A DNA stretch of 64,000 nt from an uncultured Methanolobus sp. (lineage in GTDB: Archaea; Halobacteriota; Methanosarcinia; Methanosarcinales; Methanosarcinaceae): contig NZ_OY763421.1 of NCBI RefSeq assembly GCF_963667555.1, forward strand, positions 3,055,562 to 3,119,561. Direction: 5' to 3'. Under the pieces are notes generated by a model, which did not search any database, was not told the origin of the DNA, and saw only the letters and a program-made list of their open reading frames with translations. Of the stretch, positions 9,530 through 17,792 are shown piece after piece. The position numbers were made by a program, and so were the translations under genes. Numbering within the stretch: position 1 is the first letter of the stretch; the number at the start of each line of letters is the position of its first letter.

Positions 9530-10402
9530 TCAACGAAGGCGAACAGCCCTTTCAGTTGATTCGATGTACATGAGTTCTTTCCCATCCATATAAATGTGGA
9601 TAACTCCACCTGATTGTGAGACCGTGATGGCAATGGATACAGTATCCCTGGTGATCGCTGCTGCAGAGACATGACGGCCGCCAAGCCCTTTTTCAACAGC
9701 GATTTCTCTTGCATCCACATCAAGATATCTTCCGGCAGCTTCTACCATGCCATCTTCCGATATGACAAATACGCCATCAAGCTGAGCGAACTCTTTTACC
9801 GATTCCCAGTTCTTACGGTCTTTCAGGTCACGGTCAGAGTCTTCCTGTCCGGCATAAGGATTCAGGATCATCTGGTGTGAGCGCATCATAACCTCGTCCA
9901 CGTCACCTACAATAAAAGCAGTACCGATCTGTTTACCTTCACGGCCGGTGTTGGCGATATCAAAAGCTATCTTCAGAACAGCGCGCAGGACATCCGGAGC
10001 AACTCTTTCTTCACATTCCTTCATTTTCTTCACAATAACATTGTCCTCAAGATTGTGGACAACAATGGCATATGAGTCCTTGCTTTCGATAATACCAATA
10101 ATGTTCCCTTCGCTGATCTCTTCCATCATAAGTTCAATTGCGGAGACATTTTCCATATGTTCGATCTTTCCGGCAGCCTGCTGGCCTATCTTATCTAAGA
10201 TCTCTTTTGTTTTTTCTTCCTTTGTTTTGCTGCTTGCCACCAGATGATCTATTATATTCTTTTGTTTGCTACTTGCAAAATATACAGGGATGGTAGTCTG
10301 CGGCTTTTCAAAATTAGCTTCGCCTGATATGATTATTGCCGTTGACCTCAGCTCTTCTGCAAGCTTGACAGCAGTGTTGACAACTACCTGTGCACTGTCC
10401 AA
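9530..10402 (-). CDS. dacZ: Diadenylate cyclase DacZ (c-di-AMP synthase)
   Basis: The 290-residue protein has an N-terminal pyruvate-kinase-like domain with TAIIISGEANFEKPQ and VYFASSKQKN. A C-terminal DisA_N domain (about 165-290) carries the catalytic LDGVFVISEDG segment (D209) and GLGGRHVSAAAITRD (R243, H244). The second motif reads GGRHVSA where bacterial enzymes usually have RHRAA, so it is a variant but keeps Arg-His. DacZ condenses two ATP to c-di-AMP, a regulator of K+ and osmolyte balance. The start is TTG at 10402 with GGGGAT upstream. It is monocistronic here. Ion channels and antiporters elsewhere in the window are possible targets. Confidence 0.9.
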   Translation of the reverse strand: MDSAQVVVNTAVKLAEELRSTAIIISGEANFEKPQTTIPVYFASSKQKNIIDHLVASSKTKEEKTKEILDKIGQQAAGKIEHMENVSAIELMMEEISEGNIIGIIESKDSYAIVVHNLEDNVIVKKMKECEERVAPDVLRAVLKIAFDIANTGREGKQIGTAFIVGDVDEVMMRSHQMILNPYAGQEDSDRDLKDRKNWESVKEFAQLDGVFVISEDGMVEAAGRYLDVDAREIAVEKGLGGRHVSAAAITRDTVSIAITVSQSGGVIHIYMDGKELMYIESTERAVRLR

Positions 10403-10537
10403 ATTATCCCCTCTGTTTTTGTATCAACATAAAACTACTAAAACATAAGATATTATATATGCTCATTTTATAAATAACGCATGTTTCACAGCGATATTAA
10501 TTTATGTACTCAGTATAAATCATAATTGGTGATATGT

Positions 10538-11083
10538 GTGGTGAGAGCTTTTGTTGCGGTAGATCTCCCTGTGGAGTTGCATGAAAAGATTACCGAAATT
10601 CAATTGAAGTTCAATGAATTCAAATTCAAGTTTGTCGATCCTGATCTGGTGCATGTAACCATGAAATTCCTTGGTGAGGTGCCGGATGATCAGATCCCTG
10701 CTATATCAAAGGCGCTTGAAGGTGTTAAATGTGAACCTTTCAGTTCTCATGTAAAAGGTATAGGTGTTTTTCCGAAACCAAAATTTGCCAAGGTAATCTG
10801 GCTTGGATGTGACGGTAATTTTGATGCGCTTTATGAGCAGATTGAAAACACCCTTTCATCTTTTGAATTTGAGCAGACACTTCATCGATTCAGTCCTCAT
10901 GCCACTCTGGCCAGGGTGAAATATCTTCCCAAAAAGAAAAAGGCAGAGTTTCTGGAACTCCTTGATGAGATGAAAGACTTTGATATCGGTTCAATGGATG
11001 TAGGATCCATCAAATTGAAAAAGAGTACATTGACCCCAAAAGGGCCAATCTATGAAACACTCCATGAAGTAAGCCTGCAATAA
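10538..11083 (+). CDS. thpR: RNA 2',3'-cyclic phosphodiesterase (ThpR/LigT)
   Basis: The 181-residue 2H-phosphoesterase has both catalytic HxTx motifs, HVTM at 39-42 and HATL at 121-124. The start MVRAFVAVDLP is the usual N-terminus. I choose the GTG at 10538 because GGTGAT lies just upstream at 10528-10533; another GTG follows at once. The enzyme opens 2',3'-cyclic phosphates on RNA to 2'-phosphates. It stands between dacZ (divergent) and apbE (convergent). Confidence 0.9.
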   Translation: MVRAFVAVDLPVELHEKITEIQLKFNEFKFKFVDPDLVHVTMKFLGEVPDDQIPAISKALEGVKCEPFSSHVKGIGVFPKPKFAKVIWLGCDGNFDALYEQIENTLSSFEFEQTLHRFSPHATLARVKYLPKKKKAEFLELLDEMKDFDIGSMDVGSIKLKKSTLTPKGPIYETLHEVSLQ

Positions 11084-11090
11084 TGCAGGC
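11073..11090 (+). terminator. Perfect 7-bp hairpin spanning the thpR stop codon
   Basis: GCCTGCA at 11073-11079 and TGCAGGC at 11084-11090 flank the TAA stop with a four-base loop. No strong T-run follows, so it may act as a 3' end stabiliser as much as a terminator. It lies between the convergent thpR and apbE genes. Confidence 0.35.
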
Positions 11091-11128
11091 ATATCTCATT
11101 AGTTCCATATTCTATTCAATTCTATTTT

Positions 11129-12148
11129 CTAATTGCTTTCATAAGCTGAGAATCCCGAAGACCTTATTATTCTCTTGTCATTGGTTATGATAAGACATTC
11201 AACGTATTCTAGTTCTTCAATCATTAAAATCCCGTCATCCTCTCCGAGAATGAACACGGAAGTCGCAAGCGCATCTGCATCCATTGCGTTCTGTGCAATT
11301 ACAGTGCTGCTTATCAGATTACTTGAAGGGTATCCAGTTCTGGGATCTGCGATGTGTGAAACCTTTGCCTCATCGCTGAAGTATCTTTCATAATTTCCGC
11401 TGGTTGCCACTGCAACATCCTGGATGTCCATAATAGTAACTGCATCTTCGTTTTTGTCAGGATTCTGCAGTCCGACCCTCCATTCTGTGCCATCAGGCTT
11501 CGTGCCTATATATCTTCCGTCACCGCCTGCATTTACAAATCCTGATACAATTCCGGCATTGACCAGTGACTCTATGGCAGAATCAACTGCATATCCCTTT
11601 GCCACACCACCAAGGGTAATTTTCATTCCAATGTTCATGGAAATATTGTTTCCTTCTATCATTATTGCGGAATAGTTGACAAGTTTCAGGGTTTCGTTGA
11701 TCTCTTCTGAAGTAGGAGGCTGATTTGTTCCGCCAGGGGCATACTTGCTGGCCCAGAGATCCAGTATTGGCTGAATTGAGATATCAAAGGCTCCACTACT
11801 TTTTTGAGAGTAATATGTGGAACGACTGATCACATCGACAAGTTCAGGATCTGCATTACTTACTTTCCCCTTATTGTTGAGAGTGCTTATTTCACTACTA
11901 TTGTCGTAGTTGTTCATCAGCTCATCAACATAATTTATTTTTTCAAAAGCATGGTCTATTATTTCCATAGCAGATGTTTCGTTGGAACTGACCACTGTGA
12001 TAGTTACAGTAGTGTCCATCAGGCTTCTGGTTTGTGAGTAGATCTGTTGTTCCGGAAGGCTCTGTGAACCCATGTCCTGAACATAATCTATCATTAATAA
12101 TCCTGTGAAAATCGCTATCAGTACAATGGCAACAGTTTTATACCTCAT
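11129..12148 (-). CDS. apbE: FAD:protein FMN transferase ApbE, membrane-anchored
   Basis: The protein has 339 residues from the ATG at 12148. A short basic N-terminus (MRYK) and one hydrophobic helix (about residues 5-22) place the catalytic domain outside the membrane. The ApbE signatures are present: GGVAKGYAVDSAIESL, NAGGDGRYIG, then SHIADPRTGYPSS and a metal-binding DADALATSVFILG. ApbE transfers FMN from FAD to a Ser/Thr-Gly-Ala-Thr site on target proteins. It is divergent from the rnf operon across about 107 bases, and RnfG carries such a site (TGAT, T168), so RnfG is the likely client. The ATG upstream in frame at 12298 would run through the intergenic region and is not supported. Confidence 0.92.
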   Translation of the reverse strand: MRYKTVAIVLIAIFTGLLMIDYVQDMGSQSLPEQQIYSQTRSLMDTTVTITVVSSNETSAMEIIDHAFEKINYVDELMNNYDNSSEISTLNNKGKVSNADPELVDVISRSTYYSQKSSGAFDISIQPILDLWASKYAPGGTNQPPTSEEINETLKLVNYSAIMIEGNNISMNIGMKITLGGVAKGYAVDSAIESLVNAGIVSGFVNAGGDGRYIGTKPDGTEWRVGLQNPDKNEDAVTIMDIQDVAVATSGNYERYFSDEAKVSHIADPRTGYPSSNLISSTVIAQNAMDADALATSVFILGEDDGILMIEELEYVECLIITNDKRIIRSSGFSAYESN

Positions 12149-12255
12149 GTAGTATGAAAAGATATAACTAAATATTAAACCTATGTACCGCGGATAGGAA
12201 GGAAGTGAATTTCCTTCTGTTATAATTATTATATTCATCCAAAGGAAGTAATAGA
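12149..12255. promoter_or_regulatory. Divergent apbE / rnf promoter region with inverted repeat
   Basis: GAAGGAA at 12198-12204 and TTCCTTC at 12211-12217 form a perfect 7-bp inverted repeat with a six-base spacer. It directly abuts a TATA-like TATAATTATT at about 12221 that would serve the rnf operon. A second AT-rich element (GATATAACTAAATATT, near 12160-12175) could serve apbE. The position next to the TATA/BRE of the energy operon suggests a regulator-binding site. This is inferred from symmetry and position only. Confidence 0.45.
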
Positions 12256-12660
12256 ATGAGCAATCCCAGCACAGGATCAGGTACGGGAACAAGTTCAAGC
12301 AAGGATAAGTACCTTGTTGTCGCTCTTCATCAATTAATGGAAGAATACGGCTGGAGAGGTATAGAGAAGCACTTTGGTTATGTGAAACATCATATCATTT
12401 ACATAAAACCAGGTTCTCCTCTTGATAAAATTGAACTGAAAGCCAATGTACTTGGCAATCACATGGATGTGGACTTTTTAGGAGTAACTCCTCAAAAAGG
12501 TCTTCTTGATAAGGTTTTTGACTTTAATGTCAGAGTAGTGCGAAAGTCGTTCGAGATCAGTAAATACGTTTCTAATGACCTGAAAATAACAAATGAGCAG
12601 GATTTGAGGAACAACATAATAGTTGTTATCAAGCAGCTTGAAGAAGTCGCAGAGGACTGA
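12256..12660 (+). CDS. Conserved-looking protein of unknown function, first gene of the rnf operon
   Basis: I do not recognise this 134-residue soluble protein. It has a Ser/Gly/Thr-rich N-terminus (about residues 1-16) and no signal or membrane segment. A compact alpha/beta body (KYLVVALHQLMEEYGWRGIE) ends in an acidic helix. The ribosome-binding site AAGGAAG is clear, and the stop lies 12 bases before mmcA, so it is read with the Rnf genes. An accessory role in Rnf or MmcA biogenesis or control is a guess from position. Confidence 0.65.
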   Translation: MSNPSTGSGTGTSSSKDKYLVVALHQLMEEYGWRGIEKHFGYVKHHIIYIKPGSPLDKIELKANVLGNHMDVDFLGVTPQKGLLDKVFDFNVRVVRKSFEISKYVSNDLKITNEQDLRNNIIVVIKQLEEVAED

Positions 12661-12672
12661 ACGAGGCAAATT

Positions 12673-14226
12673 ATGGCTAAATTAAATGTAATTCTTATAG
12701 GTATCCTCGTTGTGATGTTCGCTGTAGCCGGCGTGTATGCATATGTAGGCAGCACCGGCAATGAAGCTATGTCTGCTCATTACATGACCGAACAGACATG
12801 GTCTGACAGTTCATGCAGTGTTTGTCACCTCGGAGTATACGAGGAGGTATCAGCATCATCACATGTTCAGCAGGACATGAAAAAGTGGACCTCTATCATG
12901 GATTATGGTGTTGATATTGACAGCATTGATGAAGATACAATGGCTGTAACATACGGACAGGTTCACCCTGGTGGCGGCTACATGTCAGATTATGGTGTTG
13001 ATATTGACTGTATGGCCTGTCACAATCAGGTAGGTTATGACTATGAGGCACGTGCAGAAAACATAGCTTCAGGAAACTTCGAGAATGCAAACGAAGCAGC
13101 AATCGAAGAGTCCCGCAAGGAAATGCAGAGTGAAGCACTCTATATTGCAAGCTACATGCTTGATGTCTTAGCACCACTTCCACTTGTAACTGAAGTTCAT
13201 GATGAAGTGAACGGTGCACCAAGTAAGGCACTTTGTGGCAGCAGCTGTCACTCAGCAGATATTGAGACAACCGCTGTAGCATGGAACCTCGAAGAATCTG
13301 CTTCTTATGATGTTCACGATTCTGTAGACTGTCAGGAATGTCACGTAACAGAGGAACACGAAATAGGCAGTCGTGAATACCTGTTCTCCGGATCATCACA
13401 CATGGACGCAGAAGTTGGAGTAGTTGCATGTGACTCTTCAGGCTGTCACGAAGGCATTTCACACGGCGGCATGGTTGATGCTCACCTTGAATTCATCAGT
13501 TGTGAATCATGTCACATTCCATCACTCCCTGGCAGCGATATAACAGGCACTCCTGTTGTCAAAGAATTCAGCTGGGCAAATGGTGTCCGTGAGGATGTTG
13601 TTTATGAATCCGAGTTCACACCTATACTTTCATGGTCAAATGGAGTATATTATGACCAGCTTCCAACAGCACAGGAAAGAGAAGATGATTCAGTACTCAA
13701 GCCATTCAATATAATCTCAGGTACATGGTGGGATGCAGGCATCGATGAAGATGTACTTGCAGATCCTGACAACAGCTCAGCAATTGGAAACCCAATTGAT
13801 CCGGCTGATGTACTAAGTGCAGATGCAGACAATGATGGTGTTGTGACTGAAGAGGAGATTCGCTCCTATGATGGCGACATGGACGGAACCGCAGATTATC
13901 CAAATGCAGTTATGAGGACAGTTGACCTGTATTATCAGGTAAGTCACAACATTGTCAGTTCAGATATAGGTCTTGCAGATCCTCTTGTATGTTCAGACTG
14001 TCATGGAGTATCTGCTTCAGAGACACTTCAGAATGTACACTTTGGAGAAATAACCCAGAATTGTTCTGACTGCCATACTGTTATACCTTCTATACACTGG
14101 AAGTTGATCGGTTATACAACAGATCCTGCAGAAACGGTTCCGCCAACGGATTTTGCTTCAAAGACAATAGATGTAACACTGGAAGGCGCAAAACCAACAG
14201 AAGTTGAAAGGGAGCCTGCATTCTAA
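12673..14226 (+). CDS. mmcA: Extracytoplasmic multihaem cytochrome c MmcA
   Basis: The 517-residue protein has an uncleaved or cleaved signal helix (about residues 4-24). Six canonical CxxCH sites start at C48, C113, C220, C277, C440 and C464. Two expanded sites are CGSSCH at C188 (CX3CH) and CDSSGCH at C253 (CX4CH), giving up to eight haems. An EF-hand-like loop DADNDGVVTEEE lies at 384-395, with a second acidic loop DGDMDG at 400-405. In Methanosarcina acetivorans MmcA passes electrons between Rnf and methanophenazine or outside acceptors. It sits immediately before rnfC, which fixes the assignment. Published MmcA is usually described, as I recall, with seven haems. Confidence 0.93.
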   Translation: MAKLNVILIGILVVMFAVAGVYAYVGSTGNEAMSAHYMTEQTWSDSSCSVCHLGVYEEVSASSHVQQDMKKWTSIMDYGVDIDSIDEDTMAVTYGQVHPGGGYMSDYGVDIDCMACHNQVGYDYEARAENIASGNFENANEAAIEESRKEMQSEALYIASYMLDVLAPLPLVTEVHDEVNGAPSKALCGSSCHSADIETTAVAWNLEESASYDVHDSVDCQECHVTEEHEIGSREYLFSGSSHMDAEVGVVACDSSGCHEGISHGGMVDAHLEFISCESCHIPSLPGSDITGTPVVKEFSWANGVREDVVYESEFTPILSWSNGVYYDQLPTAQEREDDSVLKPFNIISGTWWDAGIDEDVLADPDNSSAIGNPIDPADVLSADADNDGVVTEEEIRSYDGDMDGTADYPNAVMRTVDLYYQVSHNIVSSDIGLADPLVCSDCHGVSASETLQNVHFGEITQNCSDCHTVIPSIHWKLIGYTTDPAETVPPTDFASKTIDVTLEGAKPTEVEREPAF

Positions 14227-14239
14227 GGGAGTTGATAAT

Positions 14240-15589
14240 GTGGAAATAAAAAAATTAGATACATTACCGGAAAAGATCATTATTCCGCTCAGGCAGCACA
14301 GGGGTGCTGTCTGTGAACCCCTTGTGAAGAAAGGTGACAGGGTTCTTATCGGCCAGAAAATTGGTGAAAGCAAGGAATACCAGTCATCTGCAGTTCACTC
14401 AAGTGTCTGCGGTGAGGTTATTGCCATAGAAGAAGCACCACATCCCGATGGAAACAAAGTGATGAGTGTTATCATCCAGCCGGAAGACAGCAATGAAAGC
14501 GTTGCATTCTCAGCATGCAAGGATGTAAAATCCGACCAGCTTGCCCAGTTCATTAAGGAATCAGGCATTGTTGAGCATTACGGAATGCCAACCCACACAG
14601 TCTTAAGGCCAAAGGGCAAGAAGATCGATACTGTACTTATCAATGCTACATCATCCGAATGGATCGGCGGATCTTTCAAGACCCCTGGTGATTATGCATC
14701 CCAGATGGTTGATGCTTTAAAGCTTCTCATGAAAGCCGCTGGTGCTAAAAAAGGTGCAATCGTACTGAGGACAGATGATAAAGAATCCATCAATGCATTT
14801 GAAGGCATTGAAGTTAACAAGAAGAAGCTAAAAGTAGCTCCTCTCATTGGAAGCCGCAAGGTAGGTTATTATTTCAATGAGCAGAATTCTGACATTGTTA
14901 TCGTCTCTCAGGAACGCATTTTCGGTAAAAAGATCCTTAACTTCTTTACTTACAGGGTAACAGGAAGGAAGGTCAAGATCGGCTGTGACCCAACTGATGT
15001 AGGAGTTGCAGTTTGCGGAATTAAATCCGCAAAAGCACTTTATGATGCTGTACACACGGGTGCTCCATTCTATGATACTGTTGTTTCAGTAGAAGGTGTC
15101 ACTAACAAGATGGAATATATTCTTGTGAGAATTGGTACTCCATTTAAGGATGTCATTGATTCGTATGGCTACACAGGTCCCATTGGCAAGATCATTGCAA
15201 ACGGTGTAAGATCTGGTGTGGCACAATATACCGATCAGGTCCCTGTAACAAAAGGAACTACCAGGATCACCATCCAGAAACCTGAAGAGGTTATCAGGGA
15301 TGAAGCAATAGAATGTATCCACTGCGCACGTTGTGTGGATGTCTGTCCTGTAGAACTTATACCAAGCCGCCTTGCTGTGATGGCAGACCAGGGCCGTTTT
15401 GATGAGTGCAGACAGATTCACATAGAGAACTGCATCGAATGCGGTGATTGTGCAGCAGTCTGTCCTTCCAAGATCCCTATATTACAGCTTATCAGGTATG
15501 CAAAGGATGCAATTGAAATGGCATACGAAGACATGCCATCAAAAGAGTCATCCAATCTGAAACTTGGTTGTGGCTGTGGAGGTGAGTAA
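14240..15589 (+). CDS. rnfC: Rnf complex subunit RnfC
   Basis: The protein has 449 residues from the GTG at 14240, preceded by AAGGGAG; a TTG at 14204 inside mmcA is less likely. The N-terminal barrel-sandwich/RnfC domain includes IIPLRQHRGAVCEPLVKKGD. The nucleotide-binding domain follows. Two [4Fe-4S] ferredoxin motifs are at C359-C362-C365-C369 and C398-C401-C404-C408. The end is Cys/Gly-rich (LGCGCGGE). RnfC sits on the cytoplasmic face and connects soluble donors to the membrane part; in methanogens the donor is ferredoxin rather than NADH. Confidence 0.95.
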   Translation: MEIKKLDTLPEKIIIPLRQHRGAVCEPLVKKGDRVLIGQKIGESKEYQSSAVHSSVCGEVIAIEEAPHPDGNKVMSVIIQPEDSNESVAFSACKDVKSDQLAQFIKESGIVEHYGMPTHTVLRPKGKKIDTVLINATSSEWIGGSFKTPGDYASQMVDALKLLMKAAGAKKGAIVLRTDDKESINAFEGIEVNKKKLKVAPLIGSRKVGYYFNEQNSDIVIVSQERIFGKKILNFFTYRVTGRKVKIGCDPTDVGVAVCGIKSAKALYDAVHTGAPFYDTVVSVEGVTNKMEYILVRIGTPFKDVIDSYGYTGPIGKIIANGVRSGVAQYTDQVPVTKGTTRITIQKPEEVIRDEAIECIHCARCVDVCPVELIPSRLAVMADQGRFDECRQIHIENCIECGDCAAVCPSKIPILQLIRYAKDAIEMAYEDMPSKESSNLKLGCGCGGE

Positions 15590-15591
15590 AA

Positions 15592-16608
15592 ATGACATAT
15601 ACAATTTCAGCTCCTCCTCATAAGAAAACAAAATTAGATTTCAAGACATTGAATTATAGCAAAATAATTGCTCTGCTTCCACTCTGTCTTGCAGCAATAT
15701 ATTTCTTTGGCATTCCTGCCCTTGGTATCATTGTTGTATCTGTGGTGACTGCTGTGGCGACCGAGTTCGTCATACAGACAATTTCAAAGAAGAAAGTAAG
15801 AATTGCAGATGGTCATGCCGCAATGATAGGGCTTATGCTTGCATTGCTTATTCCACCGGAAGCCCCATTGTGGATTGCTGCATTTGCATCTTTCTTTGCA
15901 ATAACCGTGGGCAAGCATGTGTTTGGTGGCATCGGTTCGTACATATTCAATCCTATTCTTGTGGGCTGGGTCTTTACAAGAAGTGCCTGGGCAGGATTTA
16001 TGACTCCTGCATCCATTCCTCATATTGGTCAGTTCTCTGACATTATACTTGAGCACGGTGCAGGTCTGATGGTAGGGGTTTCTCCTATACTGCTTATCGG
16101 CGGTGTTTATCTTATCTATAAAAGATATATTGACTGGAGAGTACCACTTGCATTCTTCGCAACAATGGTTATACTGCCGCAGATGCTGCTTTTCATATCT
16201 GGCGTAATGGCTCTTGTTCACGAAGGCAGTCTCAATCCATTGATGTACATGTCACAGATGTTCACTCTGCTCAGTCCAAGTCCTGAACTTTCATATTCAA
16301 TGATAGGGATCGTCTTCTTTGGAATACTCTTCCTGGCAACGGACACTGCAACATCCCCTGTCACAAAGAACGGACGTATTGTTTACGGAATTACATGTGG
16401 TGTACTTGTATTCATCTACGGTTACTTCGCTAACTACGTTGATGGATTGCTGTATGGTATATTCCTTGCAAACTGTGTTGCATCATTCATTGAGATCAAC
16501 ACAATGCCTGCATCATTTGGCACAATGTCATGTGCAGAAAAAGCATACAGGCGTATAATGGACAAAATTCCCTCATCTTTAAAATTTGAGGTGATCAACA
16601 ATGAGTGA
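15592..16608 (+). CDS. rnfD: Rnf complex membrane subunit RnfD
   Basis: The 338-residue membrane protein is of the NqrB/RnfD family, with about ten helices. It has DGHAAMIGLMLALLIPPEAP at 73-92, GSYIFNPILVGWVF at 115-128, and FLATDTATSPVTKNGRIVYG at 247-266. These are the usual RnfD landmarks. I do not find the S/T-G-A-T flavinylation motif expected in the loop near residues 140-165 (it reads TPASIPHIGQFSD). Covalent FMN on this subunit is therefore doubtful here. It overlaps rnfG by eight bases. Confidence 0.95.
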   Translation: MTYTISAPPHKKTKLDFKTLNYSKIIALLPLCLAAIYFFGIPALGIIVVSVVTAVATEFVIQTISKKKVRIADGHAAMIGLMLALLIPPEAPLWIAAFASFFAITVGKHVFGGIGSYIFNPILVGWVFTRSAWAGFMTPASIPHIGQFSDIILEHGAGLMVGVSPILLIGGVYLIYKRYIDWRVPLAFFATMVILPQMLLFISGVMALVHEGSLNPLMYMSQMFTLLSPSPELSYSMIGIVFFGILFLATDTATSPVTKNGRIVYGITCGVLVFIYGYFANYVDGLLYGIFLANCVASFIEINTMPASFGTMSCAEKAYRRIMDKIPSSLKFEVINNE

Positions 16609-17173
16609 ATCCAATAAGGACACAGCCATAGTAATTGGAAAAATTGTTCTCATATCTGTTGTGGCAGCACTCCTGTTAGGTGTTACTTATGTTCCGACAA
16701 GTGCTCAGCTTAAGATAAACGAGGAGAATTCTAAAAAAGAGATATTAGGTGCATTGATCCCGGAAGCCAATAACAACTTTGAGGCAGTCTATGGGGATAC
16801 CGTTGACGTGGACGGTAATCCAATAGTACTCTATTATCGTGCACTGGACCCTTCAGGTAACATAATCGGTTATGCGTTCTTCAAAGAGCAGGCAGGTGCC
16901 CAGGGGCAGATAGTTGTTGCAGGAGGTGTCGATTCCACATTCACTACATTCCGTGGCATGGATGTCCTGAGTCATGAAGAGACTCCGGGACTTGGTGCTA
17001 AGATCGTGGATGACAGTTTCCAGAGCCAGTTCATTAATATTCCAATCGCATCACTAGGTCTTACAAGCGCAGGTGGTTCAATAGATTCTATTACAGGCGC
17101 AACGATCTCCTCTCAGGCTGTAGTTGATGCTCTGAATACAAAAATAAGTGAAATAGAAGAGGCAGAGGAGTGA
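16601..17173 (+). CDS. rnfG: Rnf complex FMN-binding subunit RnfG
   Basis: The 190-residue protein has one N-terminal membrane helix (about 10-30) and an extracytoplasmic FMN-binding domain. The flavinylation site reads SIDSITGATISS, with T168 as the acceptor. The preceding HEETPGLGAKI (about 125-135) is the second family signature. FMN would be attached by ApbE, encoded divergently upstream. RnfG passes electrons on the outer face, in reach of MmcA. Confidence 0.95.
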   Translation: MSESNKDTAIVIGKIVLISVVAALLLGVTYVPTSAQLKINEENSKKEILGALIPEANNNFEAVYGDTVDVDGNPIVLYYRALDPSGNIIGYAFFKEQAGAQGQIVVAGGVDSTFTTFRGMDVLSHEETPGLGAKIVDDSFQSQFINIPIASLGLTSAGGSIDSITGATISSQAVVDALNTKISEIEEAEE

Positions 17174-17177
17174 TATT

Positions 17178-17792
17178 ATGGACCCTTTAAGTGAATATAT
17201 TCGTGGTATTACAAGAGACAACCCGATCTTCGGACTTGTTCTGGGCCTCTGTCCTACTCTGGCAGTGACCACATCAGTTGAGAACGCGATCGGTATGTCT
17301 GCAGGTACGGCATTCGTACTTGTATGTTCAAACGTTTTCGTTTCAGCCTTAAGGAAACAGATTCCTTCGACTGTAAGACTTCCAATATTCATTATCATTA
17401 TAGCGACGTTCGTATCGATCGTAAAGATGATAATGCAGGCGTATTTCCCGCCCATGTACGCGGCGTTAGGTGTGTTCATTCCATTGATCGTGGTAAACTG
17501 TATCATCATCGGCCGTGCAGAAGCGTATGCAAATAAGAATAACGTGTTCTATTCTTTCATTGATGGTCTTGGTATCTCTACAGGTTTCTTACTTGTACTG
17601 ATGCTCATAGGAGGGATCAGGGAAATCCTGGGAACAGGACAGATAGTAGTATTCGATCACACATTGATCAACCTGTCACTCAGTCACCCAATAACTACAA
17701 TGATATTGCCTGCAGGTGCTTTCCTGACGATAGGATCACTTATGGCAATCGTGAACTATCAGAGAGCAAGGAAACTGGCAAGAGGTGGATAA
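17178..17792 (+). CDS. rnfE: Rnf complex membrane subunit RnfE
   Basis: The 204-residue protein has six membrane segments. It has family landmarks NPIFGLVLGLCPTLAVTTSVENA (split here as NPIFGLVLGLCP and TLAVTTSVENAIGM) and FIPLIVVNCIIIGRAEAYA. With RnfA it forms the paired, inverted-topology core that holds an intramembrane iron-sulfur cluster; C31 and C108 (LCP and VNC) are candidate ligands. It starts five bases after rnfG and is followed directly by rnfA. Confidence 0.95.
   Translation: MDPLSEYIRGITRDNPIFGLVLGLCPTLAVTTSVENAIGMSAGTAFVLVCSNVFVSALRKQIPSTVRLPIFIIIIATFVSIVKMIMQAYFPPMYAALGVFIPLIVVNCIIIGRAEAYANKNNVFYSFIDGLGISTGFLLVLMLIGGIREILGTGQIVVFDHTLINLSLSHPITTMILPAGAFLTIGSLMAIVNYQRARKLARGG

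Noticed and set aside
12149..12298. N-terminal extension of ApbE to 12298
   Set aside because: It would cover the promoter of the rnf operon and the extra 50 residues are low-complexity hydrophobic sequence; ATG 12148 gives a standard signal-anchor start.
12896..13462. 188-residue minus-strand frame inside mmcA
   Set aside because: It is the complement of haem-motif codons, rich in Leu/His/Arg, and not a gene.
14204..14239. Upstream TTG start for rnfC inside mmcA
   Set aside because: GTG 14240 has AAGGGAG at a good distance, and the extra residues are not part of the family.
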